Assembly: GCA_946479835.1 (NCBI GenBank)
Contig: CAMLHD010000014.1
Coordinates: 1-17,276, forward strand
DNA length: 17,276 nt
Reading direction: 5' to 3'
Origin: an uncultured Candidatus Saccharibacteria bacterium
Lineage (GTDB): Bacteria > Patescibacteria > Saccharimonadia > Saccharimonadales > JACDBH01
The notes under the pieces are model-generated. The model saw only the letters and a list, made by a program, of their open reading frames with translations. It was not told the origin of the DNA and searched no databases. Made by a program: the position numbers and the translations under genes. Positions 1 to 5,986 of the stretch are shown one piece after another. Within the stretch, counting starts at the first letter, position 1; each line of letters begins with the position of its first letter.

Positions 1-707
1 TTTGGATTAGGCATCAGGCCTTTGGGACCCAGGGTCCGGGCGTATTTGCCTAATTTCGGCATAAATTCCGGCGTGGAAATCAGGACATCGAACTCGATAA
101 CGCCCTTGTCTAGCTTAGCAAGCAGGTCGTCATCGGCAACGGCTACGCGGACGGTCTTGCCCGTGCCGCTTGGCAGCACTAGGTTGTCGCGCAGGTTTTG
201 ATCGGCCTGGCGCGGATCGACATTCAGGTTGACATGAAGCTCGACGGTAGCGTCAAACTTGGTGGCGCTAGTCTTAGTTGCCAGCTTCAGGGCCTCAGTC
301 AATGTGTAAGCCTTATCCTTTTCGACGAGCTTAGCGGCTTCGCGCAGCTTCTTGCCGGCGCGCTCAAGGCGGGAACGGGTCGGATTCTTGGCCGGTTTCT
401 TGTCTTCTTTGGTTTCTTCGGACTCCGCCGTTGATTTGCGGGCCTCTTTGGCCTCGGCTGCCTCGGATTCGCGTACAGCTTTGGCGCTGCGCTTGCCGGC
501 TTTGGCGGTTTTTACTTCTTCGGTTTGCTGACTTGTTTCAGCCTCAACAGAAGAGCTTTCTTTAGTAGTCCCATTAGTCTTGCCTTTCTTCTTATCCGTG
601 GCCGCCGCGATAGCTTCGCGGATCTCGGCCATGGTGTTTTTAGTGTTTAGGCCTTCTAAACCCAGGCTTTTCGCCTCGTTCAAAAGGTCTGCTTTAGTAG
701 TTGCCAA
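1..707 (-). CDS. rplA: 50S ribosomal protein L1 (3' end beyond window)
   Basis: uL1 forms the L1 stalk of the 50S subunit, helps release E-site tRNA, and in many bacteria represses its own mRNA. The 235 visible residues contain the L1 signatures [11 protein letters not shown] (133-143), [21 protein letters not shown] (about 149-169), [13 protein letters not shown] (178-190) and [11 protein letters not shown] (225-235). I chose TTG at 707 because AAAGGAG (720-714) sits six bases upstream and translation there gives a sensible N terminus. Two oddities. First, about 125 residues precede the L1 core: a SAP/Rho_N-like helix-extension-helix stretch (residues 4-33), then a Lys/Glu/Ala-rich linker. 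Second, the segment between VRVAV and FDVLIST is only 15 residues, about 18 shorter than E. coli L1 as I recall it. The gene has its own promoter and a leader resembling the rRNA L1 site. Confidence 0.95.
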   Translation of the reverse strand, partial: MATTKADLLNEAKSLGLEGLNTKNTMAEIREAIAAATDKKKGKTNGTTKESSSVEAETSQQTEEVKTAKAGKRSAKAVRESEAAEAKEARKSTAESEETKEDKKPAKNPTRSRLERAGKKLREAAKLVEKDKAYTLTEALKLATKTSATKFDATVELHVNLNVDPRQADQNLRDNLVLPSGTGKTVRVAVADDDLLAKLDKGVIEFDVLISTPEFMPKLGKYARTLGPKGLMPNP

Positions 708-718
708 TTTTGGCTCCT

Positions 719-755
719 TTCGTGGTGCATGCGGCTTTTTAAAGCCTCCCACAAA
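719..755 (-). promoter_or_regulatory. L1-binding-site mimic in the rplA leader (autoregulatory stem)
   Basis: Read on the minus strand, GTGGGAGGCTTT (752-741) is identical to the 5' side of the L1 site in E. coli 23S rRNA (helices 76-77) as I recall it. It folds into an inner stem GGCTT/AAGCC (746-742 with 737-733) with loop TAAA. An asymmetric internal loop follows (GA against GCATGCA). The outer stem is seven pairs, TTTGTGG/CCACGAA (755-749 with 725-719, one G-U). The outer stem includes the first bases of the rplA Shine-Dalgarno AAAGGAG (720-714), so L1 binding should hide it. That ribosomal L1 uses such mimicry is known in other organisms; its use here is inferred. Confidence 0.7.
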
Positions 756-769
756 TTAGTTTGATAAGT

Positions 770-787
770 AAACTATAACAGATTACA
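770..787 (-). promoter_or_regulatory. Promoter of rplA (extended -10)
   Basis: The minus strand reads TGTAATCTGTTATAGTTT, with an extended -10 TGTTATAGT (TATAGT at 777-772). No good -35 is visible 16-18 bases upstream, consistent with an extended -10 promoter. Transcription should start near 765 and give a leader of about 58 nt carrying the L1-site mimic. The same 18 bases recur exactly at 3061-3078 before the 455-aa gene. Confidence 0.6.
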
Positions 788-801
788 GCACGAAATACCA
801 G

Positions 802-1122
802 CTAGGATTCGTCTCTGTCCGGGCCGCGCATAAAGATGTCGGCGTGGGCGGCATATTTGCCATGATGAAACACCGCCGGCTCATAAACGAACGGCTGATC
901 ACCGATCAGCCCGTCCCACTCGATTTCGGATAAGTGCAACATGCTGCCGGCCATCCAGCTGCCAGCGGCAGCCTTGCGGCGCAGGGCATCGGCTAATTCA
1001 TCGCTGAAACCTTCTCCGGCCTCGCGCTGGCGGCCCCATGCCCGGTGCAGTGCCGGCGTCATATTACCGTCTTCCGGTTCAGCTGCTACGGATTCTTGAT
1101 TAGCATAATTTTCGGCGATCAC
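802..1122 (-). CDS. Hypothetical 106-aa protein between rplK and rplA
   Basis: I do not recognise this protein. It starts with GTG, preceded by TAGGAG six bases upstream, and ends with TAG. The N-terminal 25 residues are acidic and probably disordered. Residues 26-60 look helical (ALHRAWGRQREAGEGF...DALRRKAAAGS). The C-terminal half is richer in aromatics and histidine (WDGLIGDQPF, FHHGKYAAHADIF). No membrane segment, signal peptide or cysteine is visible. It begins 24 bases after the rplK stop and is probably cotranscribed with rplK, while rplA downstream has its own promoter. Its position inside a normally tight ribosomal-protein pair suggests a lineage-specific insertion. Any ribosomal role would be speculation. 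Confidence 0.7.
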   Translation of the reverse strand: MIAENYANQESVAAEPEDGNMTPALHRAWGRQREAGEGFSDELADALRRKAAAGSWMAGSMLHLSEIEWDGLIGDQPFVYEPAVFHHGKYAAHADIFMRGPDRDES

Positions 1123-1146
1123 TCAAAACTCCTAAAATGACTATGC

Positions 1147-1581
1147 CTATGACTCGACTTCCACGCCCATTGAGCGGGCGGTGCCGGCTACCATCTTCTT
1201 GACGGCTTCGATATCGTCGGCATTCATGTCTTCCATCTTGGTCTCGGCTATCTGAGTAAGTTGAGCTTGGGACAGTTTTTTGCTGACCTTCTCCTTGTTT
1301 GGTACGCCGGATCCCTTATCGATGCCAAGGGTTTTGCGGATCAGGTCGTCGGTGGGCGTGCCAACATAACGCCATGTCATAGTGCGGTCGTCATAAATCG
1401 TGATGTGCACGGTCAGATCCTGGCCCATCTTATCTTTGGTGGCGTCATTGAACGGTCCGATAAAATCCATCATGTTCACGCCGTACTGGCCCAGCGTCGA
1501 ACCAACCGGCGGAGCCGCTGAGGCCTGGCCGCCTTTGATCTTCATCTTCAGGTTTGCTTTAACTTTTTTTGCGTCTGCCAT
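1147..1581 (-). CDS. rplK: 50S ribosomal protein L11
   Basis: uL11 binds the GTPase-associated centre of 23S rRNA, where EF-G, EF-Tu and release factors act. At 144 aa it has the normal family length. The N-terminal domain shows GGQASAAPPVGSTLGQYGVN (about 17-36), including the flexible PPVG linker region. The C-terminal rRNA-binding domain shows DKGSGVPNKEKV and the hallmark AGTARSMGVEVES ending. The ATG start has GGAG (minus strand) seven bases upstream. That Shine-Dalgarno can pair with a CTCCGT copy further upstream in the leader, which could tune initiation. It has its own promoter (1632-1660) and is probably cotranscribed with the 106-aa gene. Confidence 0.97.
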   Translation of the reverse strand: MADAKKVKANLKMKIKGGQASAAPPVGSTLGQYGVNMMDFIGPFNDATKDKMGQDLTVHITIYDDRTMTWRYVGTPTDDLIRKTLGIDKGSGVPNKEKVSKKLSQAQLTQIAETKMEDMNADDIEAVKKMVAGTARSMGVEVES

Positions 1582-1587
1582 AAGTTT

Positions 1588-1617
1588 CTCCGTATTAAAT
1601 TTGAAGCTTTAACGGAG
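1588..1617 (-). promoter_or_regulatory. Hairpin sequestering the rplK Shine-Dalgarno
   Basis: On the minus strand CTCCGT (1617-1612) is perfectly complementary to ACGGAG (1593-1588), which contains the rplK ribosome binding site. The loop is 18 nt. This six-pair stem lies in the inferred 5' UTR and would compete with 30S binding. It is a modest signal and could be chance. Confidence 0.35.
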
Positions 1618-1631
1618 TGCGTAACTGAACA

Positions 1632-1660
1632 ATTCTAGCACCTCACCCCTTAAAAGTCCA
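1632..1660 (-). promoter_or_regulatory. Promoter of rplK
   Basis: Minus strand: -35 TGGACT (1660-1655), 17-base spacer, -10 TAGAAT (1637-1632) preceded by TGC, forming an extended -10. It lies just after the stop of the 455-aa gene (1667), so rplK can be expressed independently of that gene. The predicted start near 1625 gives a leader of about 44 nt. Confidence 0.55.
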
Positions 1661-1666
1661 GACCCC

Positions 1667-3034
1667 TTATCTGACGACCACGGATCCGGCCGATTCCAGT
1701 TTTTGGCGGCGAATTTCGATGAACTTCTGCAAGGCGGATTCCAGCACTTCGTCGAACTTGCGGCTGGCTTCGCCCAGCTCCTTACCGAACTTGCCCTTGA
1801 CGGACGGTGCCGACAGCGGGCTTTTGCCATCTTTGGCACCGCGCAGGATAGCGTTGAGTATCGTATATTCAAGTTTGCCGTGTTTATCGAACCATTTTGA
1901 GGAGTTGGCGGTCATGTCTAACATACTGGCAAAATCCTGGTAGACCTGGCGGCCTTGTTCTGATTGGTTGGGCTGGTTCCTGTCCATGCTGAATACGGCT
2001 TCAAGCGCGCGGAAATACTTCTGTTCGGTGTAGCCAAGCAGCTGGCCTATGACCTCAAGGGTTGGAGCGTCGTAATTGATTTCCTGCCGGTATGGTTTAG
2101 GGGCAACCGGCTCGGGCTCGGTTTCTACAATCGGCTCGGGAACTTCGGGTTCTACTGTTGAAGCCGGTACAGCTTGGATCTCGGCAAGCTCGGATTCAAC
2201 GGATTGGGCAACTCTTGCTTCGCCGTACCAGAAATCGGCCAGCATGTTGCTGCGGTCGAGGGCTGCAAAATGTGAAGTGAAGCTGGAAACGGCATTGCGG
2301 TGATTGACATAAGCCCAAGAATGGCTTTTGTAATAAGTCTCTGCTATCTCCTTCCAGCTGACGCCTTCTACCATCGCCGGCACCATCTGGAGCAACCTTT
2401 CGTCAACCGGGCCGCGGAAGGCATTGATTTCTTTAAGCTTGGCGGCCAGCTGGTTTGTAACTACCAGCGCTTTGGCTTTAGTCATGTGCTGCAGGGCACC
2501 GAACATGTCCTCGCCGAAGAAGTCGCTGAAAAGTTTGGCGCTGTGCTCGCTGATTGTCTCTTCCATTGCCTCAGGATCGGCGGCTTCGGTGTCATGGCTG
2601 GCATTGCCGTTCGTAGATGACGCAGCTTCAAGATCGGCAGAATGCTCCAGCTCGGCGCCGTTCGTGCCGTCATGTCCGTTAGCCCTGAAAAGCTCAAGAT
2701 GTACGTCGGTCTCGTGGCCATTCGCCGTTGCCAACTCGGCAGCAACCGGTTCGACGCTTACGGCTTCGCTCTCGGTTACGGCTCGGCCGCCCAAGATCTT
2801 GCTTACGGCCTGGAAATGTTCTGCCAGTTCCGCGGTCGCGTCAGTATCAAGTGTTTCTAGCCGGGAATAAAAAGTATTCAGAATCGTGCCGGCGGCGACT
2901 GGATCTGCTTCTATGCCATCTACTAAAACTTGTGAAAACGCCGTCACGGCTTCGGCTTGGGCGGTCAGTCTTTGCTGGCGCTCATTGACTTCGCTAAGTA
3001 CGGCCTGGGCTACGGCCTCGGATTCAACGCTCAT
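1667..3034 (-). CDS. Hypothetical acidic 455-aa three-segment protein
   Basis: I recognise no family. Three compact segments are joined by acidic, low-complexity linkers. Residues 1-85 are helical (NERQQRLTAQAEAVTAFSQ; ILNTFYSRLETLD). Residues 86-162 form an Ala/Glu/Asn/His-rich linker. Residues 163-268 form a globular helical domain (LFSDFFGEDMFGALQHM; VSWKEIAETYYKSHSWAYVN, somewhat helix-turn-helix-like). Residues 275-320 are a Pro/Glu/Val linker. Residues 321-445 form a third helical domain ending in a basic helix (ALQKFIEIRRQKL). There is no signal peptide or membrane segment. ATG at 3034 has GGAG upstream. It sits between nusG and rplK, where most bacteria have nothing, under its own promoter with a 25-bp palindrome. 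A nucleic-acid or ribosome-linked scaffold role is possible but unsupported by any motif. Confidence 0.75.
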   Translation of the reverse strand: MSVESEAVAQAVLSEVNERQQRLTAQAEAVTAFSQVLVDGIEADPVAAGTILNTFYSRLETLDTDATAELAEHFQAVSKILGGRAVTESEAVSVEPVAAELATANGHETDVHLELFRANGHDGTNGAELEHSADLEAASSTNGNASHDTEAADPEAMEETISEHSAKLFSDFFGEDMFGALQHMTKAKALVVTNQLAAKLKEINAFRGPVDERLLQMVPAMVEGVSWKEIAETYYKSHSWAYVNHRNAVSSFTSHFAALDRSNMLADFWYGEARVAQSVESELAEIQAVPASTVEPEVPEPIVETEPEPVAPKPYRQEINYDAPTLEVIGQLLGYTEQKYFRALEAVFSMDRNQPNQSEQGRQVYQDFASMLDMTANSSKWFDKHGKLEYTILNAILRGAKDGKSPLSAPSVKGKFGKELGEASRKFDEVLESALQKFIEIRRQKLESAGSVVVR

Positions 3035-3047
3035 AAAATTGCGTCTC

Positions 3048-3072
3048 CTGTTATAGTTTAAAACTATAACAG
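3048..3072 (-). repeat. 25-bp perfect palindrome, operator-like
   Basis: CTGTTATAGTTT (3048-3059), one central A (3060), then AAACTATAACAG (3061-3072): perfect 12-base arms. It covers the -10 element, the expected transcription start and the region up to the Shine-Dalgarno of the 455-aa gene. With the start predicted near 3056, only one arm would be in the RNA. An operator for a dimeric regulator is therefore a better reading than an RNA hairpin. Confidence 0.7.
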
Positions 3073-3095
3073 ATTACACACTTTTGTAAACAGAT
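3061..3095 (-). promoter_or_regulatory. Promoter of the 455-aa gene
   Basis: Minus strand: -35 TTTACA, 16-base spacer, extended -10 TGTTATAGT with TATAGT at 3068-3063. The block TGTAATCTGTTATAGTTT (3078-3061) is identical over 18 bases to the rplA promoter (787-770), so both genes may answer to the same factor. Confidence 0.6.
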
Positions 3096-3105
3096 GAAGG
3101 AAGGA

Positions 3106-3366
3106 TCAGGATTCGACGTCTACCGGCGTCACTTCACTGTCGATTACGCCGTTTTGGCGATATCCTATGCCGATGCGGTAAACTGCCTCCTTTGTGGCGG
3201 TATAACCCGCACAGAGCGCATGCAGGCACTCTCGGGCTTCGGCAATCACCTCTGGATCATCGCTGCGTACGGCCAGACGGAAAAAATCGGCCATATGGCC
3301 CATCTCTGTCAAGGCATGCTCGGTAGCCTGCCTCATGTTGGTTGCGGCTAAATTGTCTGACGCCAT
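3106..3366 (-). CDS. Hypothetical 86-aa protein downstream of nusG
   Basis: I do not recognise this protein. ATG at 3366 lies ten bases after the nusG stop with a weak AGGA site, so it is probably translated from the secE-nusG message. It is predicted mostly helical: residues 8-35 (ATNMRQATEHALTEMGHMAD), then DDPEVIAEARECLHALCAGY, ending in a Val/Asp/Glu tail. Two cysteines (ECLHALC) are four residues apart, with no further metal-binding pattern. No membrane segment is present. The opposite strand also has an open frame here (3094-3351), but operon position favours this one. Confidence 0.6.
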   Translation of the reverse strand: MASDNLAATNMRQATEHALTEMGHMADFFRLAVRSDDPEVIAEARECLHALCAGYTATKEAVYRIGIGYRQNGVIDSEVTPVDVES

Positions 3367-3376
3367 AGGTCCTAAA

Positions 3377-3919
3377 TTAGACCCGCTTTACTTGCAGGCT
3401 GTCCAGCTCGACCGGTGTTTCGCGGCCGAACATGTTAACCAGTACTTTAAGCTTGCCCTTTTGTTCGTCGATCTCGGAAATCGCGCCGTCGAAACCTTTG
3501 AACGGACCGTCGGTGATGTTGACGACATCGCCGAGGTTGTAATCCATCTTATGCTTTGGCTCTTCGCGGCCCATGCGCTTCATGATCTTTTCGATCTCGT
3601 CGCCCTCGACCGGTGTAGGTTCGGTACCGGTGCCGACGAAGCCGGTCACGCTAGGTGTGTTGCGTACGATATACCAGGCGTCTTCGGATAATTTCATCTG
3701 GACCAGTACGTAACCCTGGAAAATGCGTTTTTCAACTACCTTGCGCTTGCCGTTCTTGATTTCGATCATCTTCTCTTTTGGTACTAGTACCTGGAAGATC
3801 TTGTCTTTCATATCCAATGATTCGGCGCGCTGGCGGATGCTTTCGGCGACCTTTTCTTCATAACCTGAATAAGTGTGGATGGCGTACCACTGCTTCTGTG
3901 AATCGTAACGTTTGCTCAT
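3377..3919 (-). CDS. nusG: Transcription termination/antitermination protein NusG
   Basis: NusG binds the RNA polymerase clamp, suppresses pausing and links polymerase to Rho or to ribosomal protein S10. At 180 aa it is standard length. The NGN domain spans about residues 9-110, with the signatures QWYAIHTYSGYEEKV and IFQGYVLVQM and the ending RNTPSVTGFVGTG. The KOW domain spans about 125-180 (GDVVNITDGPFKGFDGAISEID...VNMFGRETPVELD). The ATG overlaps the secE TGA stop as ATGA, so the two genes are translationally coupled, the classical secE-nusG arrangement. Confidence 0.97.
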   Translation of the reverse strand: MSKRYDSQKQWYAIHTYSGYEEKVAESIRQRAESLDMKDKIFQVLVPKEKMIEIKNGKRKVVEKRIFQGYVLVQMKLSEDAWYIVRNTPSVTGFVGTGTEPTPVEGDEIEKIMKRMGREEPKHKMDYNLGDVVNITDGPFKGFDGAISEIDEQKGKLKVLVNMFGRETPVELDSLQVKRV

Positions 3920-4332
3920 GCCCTGAACACAATCCTTCTGATTATCTTATCGAGTACAAAATCGGTGCCAGCGGCCGCCAGGCCGAAGACTATGGCAAAA
4001 ATTATGACCGCCATGGTCAGCTTCCAGGTCTCTACTCGTCCCGGCCAAGTTACTTGCTTAACTTCTTTGTAGGAGTTACGGAAGTAGCGCGGCCAGAAGA
4101 TGCGGCCTAGAAGCCGTCCTACGAACCTGACAGGCCTAAGCCTGAACGGCCAGCTAAGAACCTTTGCCGGGCCTCTTAGGGGCTTGGCAAGCTTGCCGGC
4201 GGTGCTTCTGACACGGCGCTTGGGCTGCTTGCTGGCCTTAGCCTCGGCTTTAGCGGATTCCTTGGCCGCGCGTTCGCGCACGGTCTCGGTTTTACGGACC
4301 CTTGGCTTACGGGCTGGTTTTTTATCTGCCAC
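3916..4332 (-). CDS. secE: Preprotein translocase subunit SecE with basic N-terminal extension
   Basis: SecE is the clamp subunit that stabilises SecY in the protein-conducting channel. The conserved amphipathic segment SYKEVKQVTWPGRVET (87-102) and the single C-terminal transmembrane helix (about 104-128) are typical of one-helix bacterial SecE proteins of about 60 aa. Here they are preceded by about 80 strongly basic residues (K/R/A-rich to about 60, then WPFRLRPVRFVGRLLGRIFWP). The start is GTG at 4332. The Shine-Dalgarno is weak (GGGG about 12 bases upstream), so the exact start is less certain than the identity. It is the first gene of the secE-nusG operon, served by a strong promoter. 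Confidence 0.92.
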   Translation of the reverse strand: MADKKPARKPRVRKTETVRERAAKESAKAEAKASKQPKRRVRSTAGKLAKPLRGPAKVLSWPFRLRPVRFVGRLLGRIFWPRYFRNSYKEVKQVTWPGRVETWKLTMAVIIFAIVFGLAAAGTDFVLDKIIRRIVFRA

Positions 4333-4360
4333 CTGAATTTTGTCCCCTGTAAATAAAAAT

Positions 4361-4381
4361 AGCTTACTACTAGAGTAAGCT
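4361..4381 (-). other. Stem-loop at the 5' end of the secE-nusG transcript
   Basis: Minus strand AGCTTACT, five-base loop, AGTAAGCT: a perfect 8-bp stem followed by ATTTTTATTT. The promoter start is predicted near 4385, so the hairpin would begin within a few bases of the RNA 5' end. It could protect the message or act as an early attenuator. The stem is AT-rich and weak for a terminator. Confidence 0.5.
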
Positions 4382-4391
4382 GTCAGTTGTC

Positions 4392-4420
4392 AATATACCC
4401 CTGTCCCCGGTAAAAGTCAA
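4392..4420 (-). promoter_or_regulatory. Promoter of secE-nusG
   Basis: Minus strand: -35 TTGACT (4420-4415), 17-base spacer, -10 TATATT (4397-4392). Each hexamer matches the housekeeping consensus at five of six positions, the best promoter in the window. Confidence 0.75.
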
Positions 4421-4468
4421 CATAAACGAAGCACGGCTTCTCCAGGGAAATCATAAGCGCTTTGGTGG

Positions 4469-4480
4469 TATTATGTACTC
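4469..4480 (+). promoter_or_regulatory. -10 element of the glycosyltransferase gene, leaderless geometry
   Basis: TGGTATTAT (TATTAT at 4469-4474) lies six bases before the ATG at 4481. There is no Shine-Dalgarno and no convincing -35. Transcription would begin at or next to the A of ATG. Confidence 0.5.
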
Positions 4481-5986
4481 ATGCTTGACGTGCCTATACG
4501 GGCCGCGATGTTCTTGGGGTTGTTCAGCCTGTTATTTGAGCTATTCGCAGCTTTATTAAAAATCAGGTTCGTGCGGATTGCTTTCTATGGCGGAACTTTG
4601 GTATTGAGCGGCTTTGCCGCCACTCTGCTATTGATGGCCGACCCGGGCGCTCTGACCTTTCTAATCTGGCTGGTAGCGGTCTTCCGTATGCTTAACGCTG
4701 CCCGCGCCTTATCCTTTCGTATGCACGAGCGCAAGCTTATTTTAGTCACGCGGCGCACTTCGCTCAGCCTGATCGCCCTGCAGCTGGTGGCGCTTTTGAT
4801 CTGGACGTTCGACCGCTTGCTGGAGATAGAAACTCTCCGTTGGTTGTATGCTCTTGTTTTGAGCGGCCTGTTAGTCAATCTGGCACTCAACTTGGTGGTA
4901 GGCCGCAACCTGAGGCGCAGCCTGATCCGGCCGAGCGACAAATACCGCTCCGACCACGAATTACCGACGGTCAGCGTCTGTATTCCGGCCCGAAACGAAA
5001 CCGACGATCTGCCGGCGGTCCTGGAGTCAGTCTTAGCCAGCAATTATCCAAAGCTGGAAGTTCTAGTGCTGGATGACTGCTCCCAGGATAGGACCAGCGA
5101 GATAATCAAGGGCTTCGCCAGCCGCGGCGTTAGGTTTATCAAAGGCGACCAGACCAAAAAAGGCTGGCTGGCTAAGAACCAGGCTTATCAGACCTTGACT
5201 GAAGCCGCCAACGGCGAACTGCTGCTGTTCTGCGGCGTGGATGTGCGGTTTGGCAAGCAAGCTGTCTGGGCGATGGTTGATGTCTTAAGCTCGCGCAACA
5301 AAAAGATGATATCCATGCTGCCAAAAAGCGTTGCCGTAACAGAGGCAGACGGCCTGGTGCAGCCGATGCGGCACTGGTGGGAGCTTGCGCTGCCAAGGCG
5401 ATTATTCAACCGGCCGCCGGTATTAAGCAACTGCTGGCTGATAGCGCGCTCTGATCTGAAGAAGTTAGGCGGCTTTAAGGCAGTAGATAATTCCGTGATT
5501 CCGGAGGGTTATTTTGCGCGCGAACTGGCCAAGCAGGATGGCTACAGTTTTTTGCGCTCCTACGGCAAGCTGGACATATCGAGCGCCAAGGATTTTTCGG
5601 AACAATGGGAAACCGCTGTCCGCACCAGATACCCGGAGCTACGCAAGCGGCCGGAAGCCGTTCTGCTGATGACTTTAATTGAAATCTGGCTGCTGGTGCT
5701 GCCGCTTGGCTTGTTCGTAGCTGGGTTTTTCACCAGCTTCGGCTTGCTCTGGCTGCTGGCCAGCCTGTCCGCTTTGGGGCTCGGCCTGATCCATTACCGT
5801 ATAATCCGGGCTTCAGGGGGCGGCCCGGTATCGCTGCCGCTGGCTCTTCTGCCGGCAGCCGTGCTGGTAGAGATTTATCTATTGCAGTACTCGATGCTGC
5901 GTTACGAGTTCGGTACGGTGGTCTGGAAGGAACGCAACATCTGCATCCCGGTTATGCGGGCGGTGCCGCGTTTGCCGAAGGCGTAG
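4481..5986 (+). CDS. Membrane-bound family 2 glycosyltransferase (CrtQ-like)
   Basis: It likely transfers a sugar from a nucleotide- or lipid-linked donor at the cytoplasmic face of the membrane, for envelope glycolipid or polysaccharide synthesis. Order: about four hydrophobic helices (residues 8-140), a GT-A catalytic domain (163-375), then two or three C-terminal helices (393-475). Seen GT2 motifs are VSVCIPARNE (164-173), VLDDCSQDRT (196-205), GWLAKNQA (228-235), and CGVDVRF (251-257) at the DxD metal-site position. The C-terminal VVWKERNI (480-487) resembles the WKGR motif of CrtQ-like enzymes. The usual ED acceptor-loop motif reads PEGYFARELAKQDGY, so it is altered. The substrate cannot be told. 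The last 35 bases overlap the convergent histidine kinase gene. Confidence 0.88.
   Translation: MLDVPIRAAMFLGLFSLLFELFAALLKIRFVRIAFYGGTLVLSGFAATLLLMADPGALTFLIWLVAVFRMLNAARALSFRMHERKLILVTRRTSLSLIALQLVALLIWTFDRLLEIETLRWLYALVLSGLLVNLALNLVVGRNLRRSLIRPSDKYRSDHELPTVSVCIPARNETDDLPAVLESVLASNYPKLEVLVLDDCSQDRTSEIIKGFASRGVRFIKGDQTKKGWLAKNQAYQTLTEAANGELLLFCGVDVRFGKQAVWAMVDVLSSRNKKMISMLPKSVAVTEADGLVQPMRHWWELALPRRLFNRPPVLSNCWLIARSDLKKLGGFKAVDNSVIPEGYFARELAKQDGYSFLRSYGKLDISSAKDFSEQWETAVRTRYPELRKRPEAVLLMTLIEIWLLVLPLGLFVAGFFTSFGLLWLLASLSALGLGLIHYRIIRASGGGPVSLPLALLPAAVLVEIYLLQYSMLRYEFGTVVWKERNICIPVMRAVPRLPKA

Noticed and set aside
3094..3351. Plus-strand frame of 85 codons opposite the 86-aa gene
   Set aside because: The minus-strand gene fits the secE-nusG operon (ten bases after nusG). 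The plus-strand frame has no neighbour on its strand. Some doubt remains.
3916..3919. Recoded UGA (as in Gracilibacteria/SR1)
   Set aside because: TGA terminates secE exactly at the nusG start and also ends the polymerase gene, and the only tRNA here reads UGG. The standard code fits.
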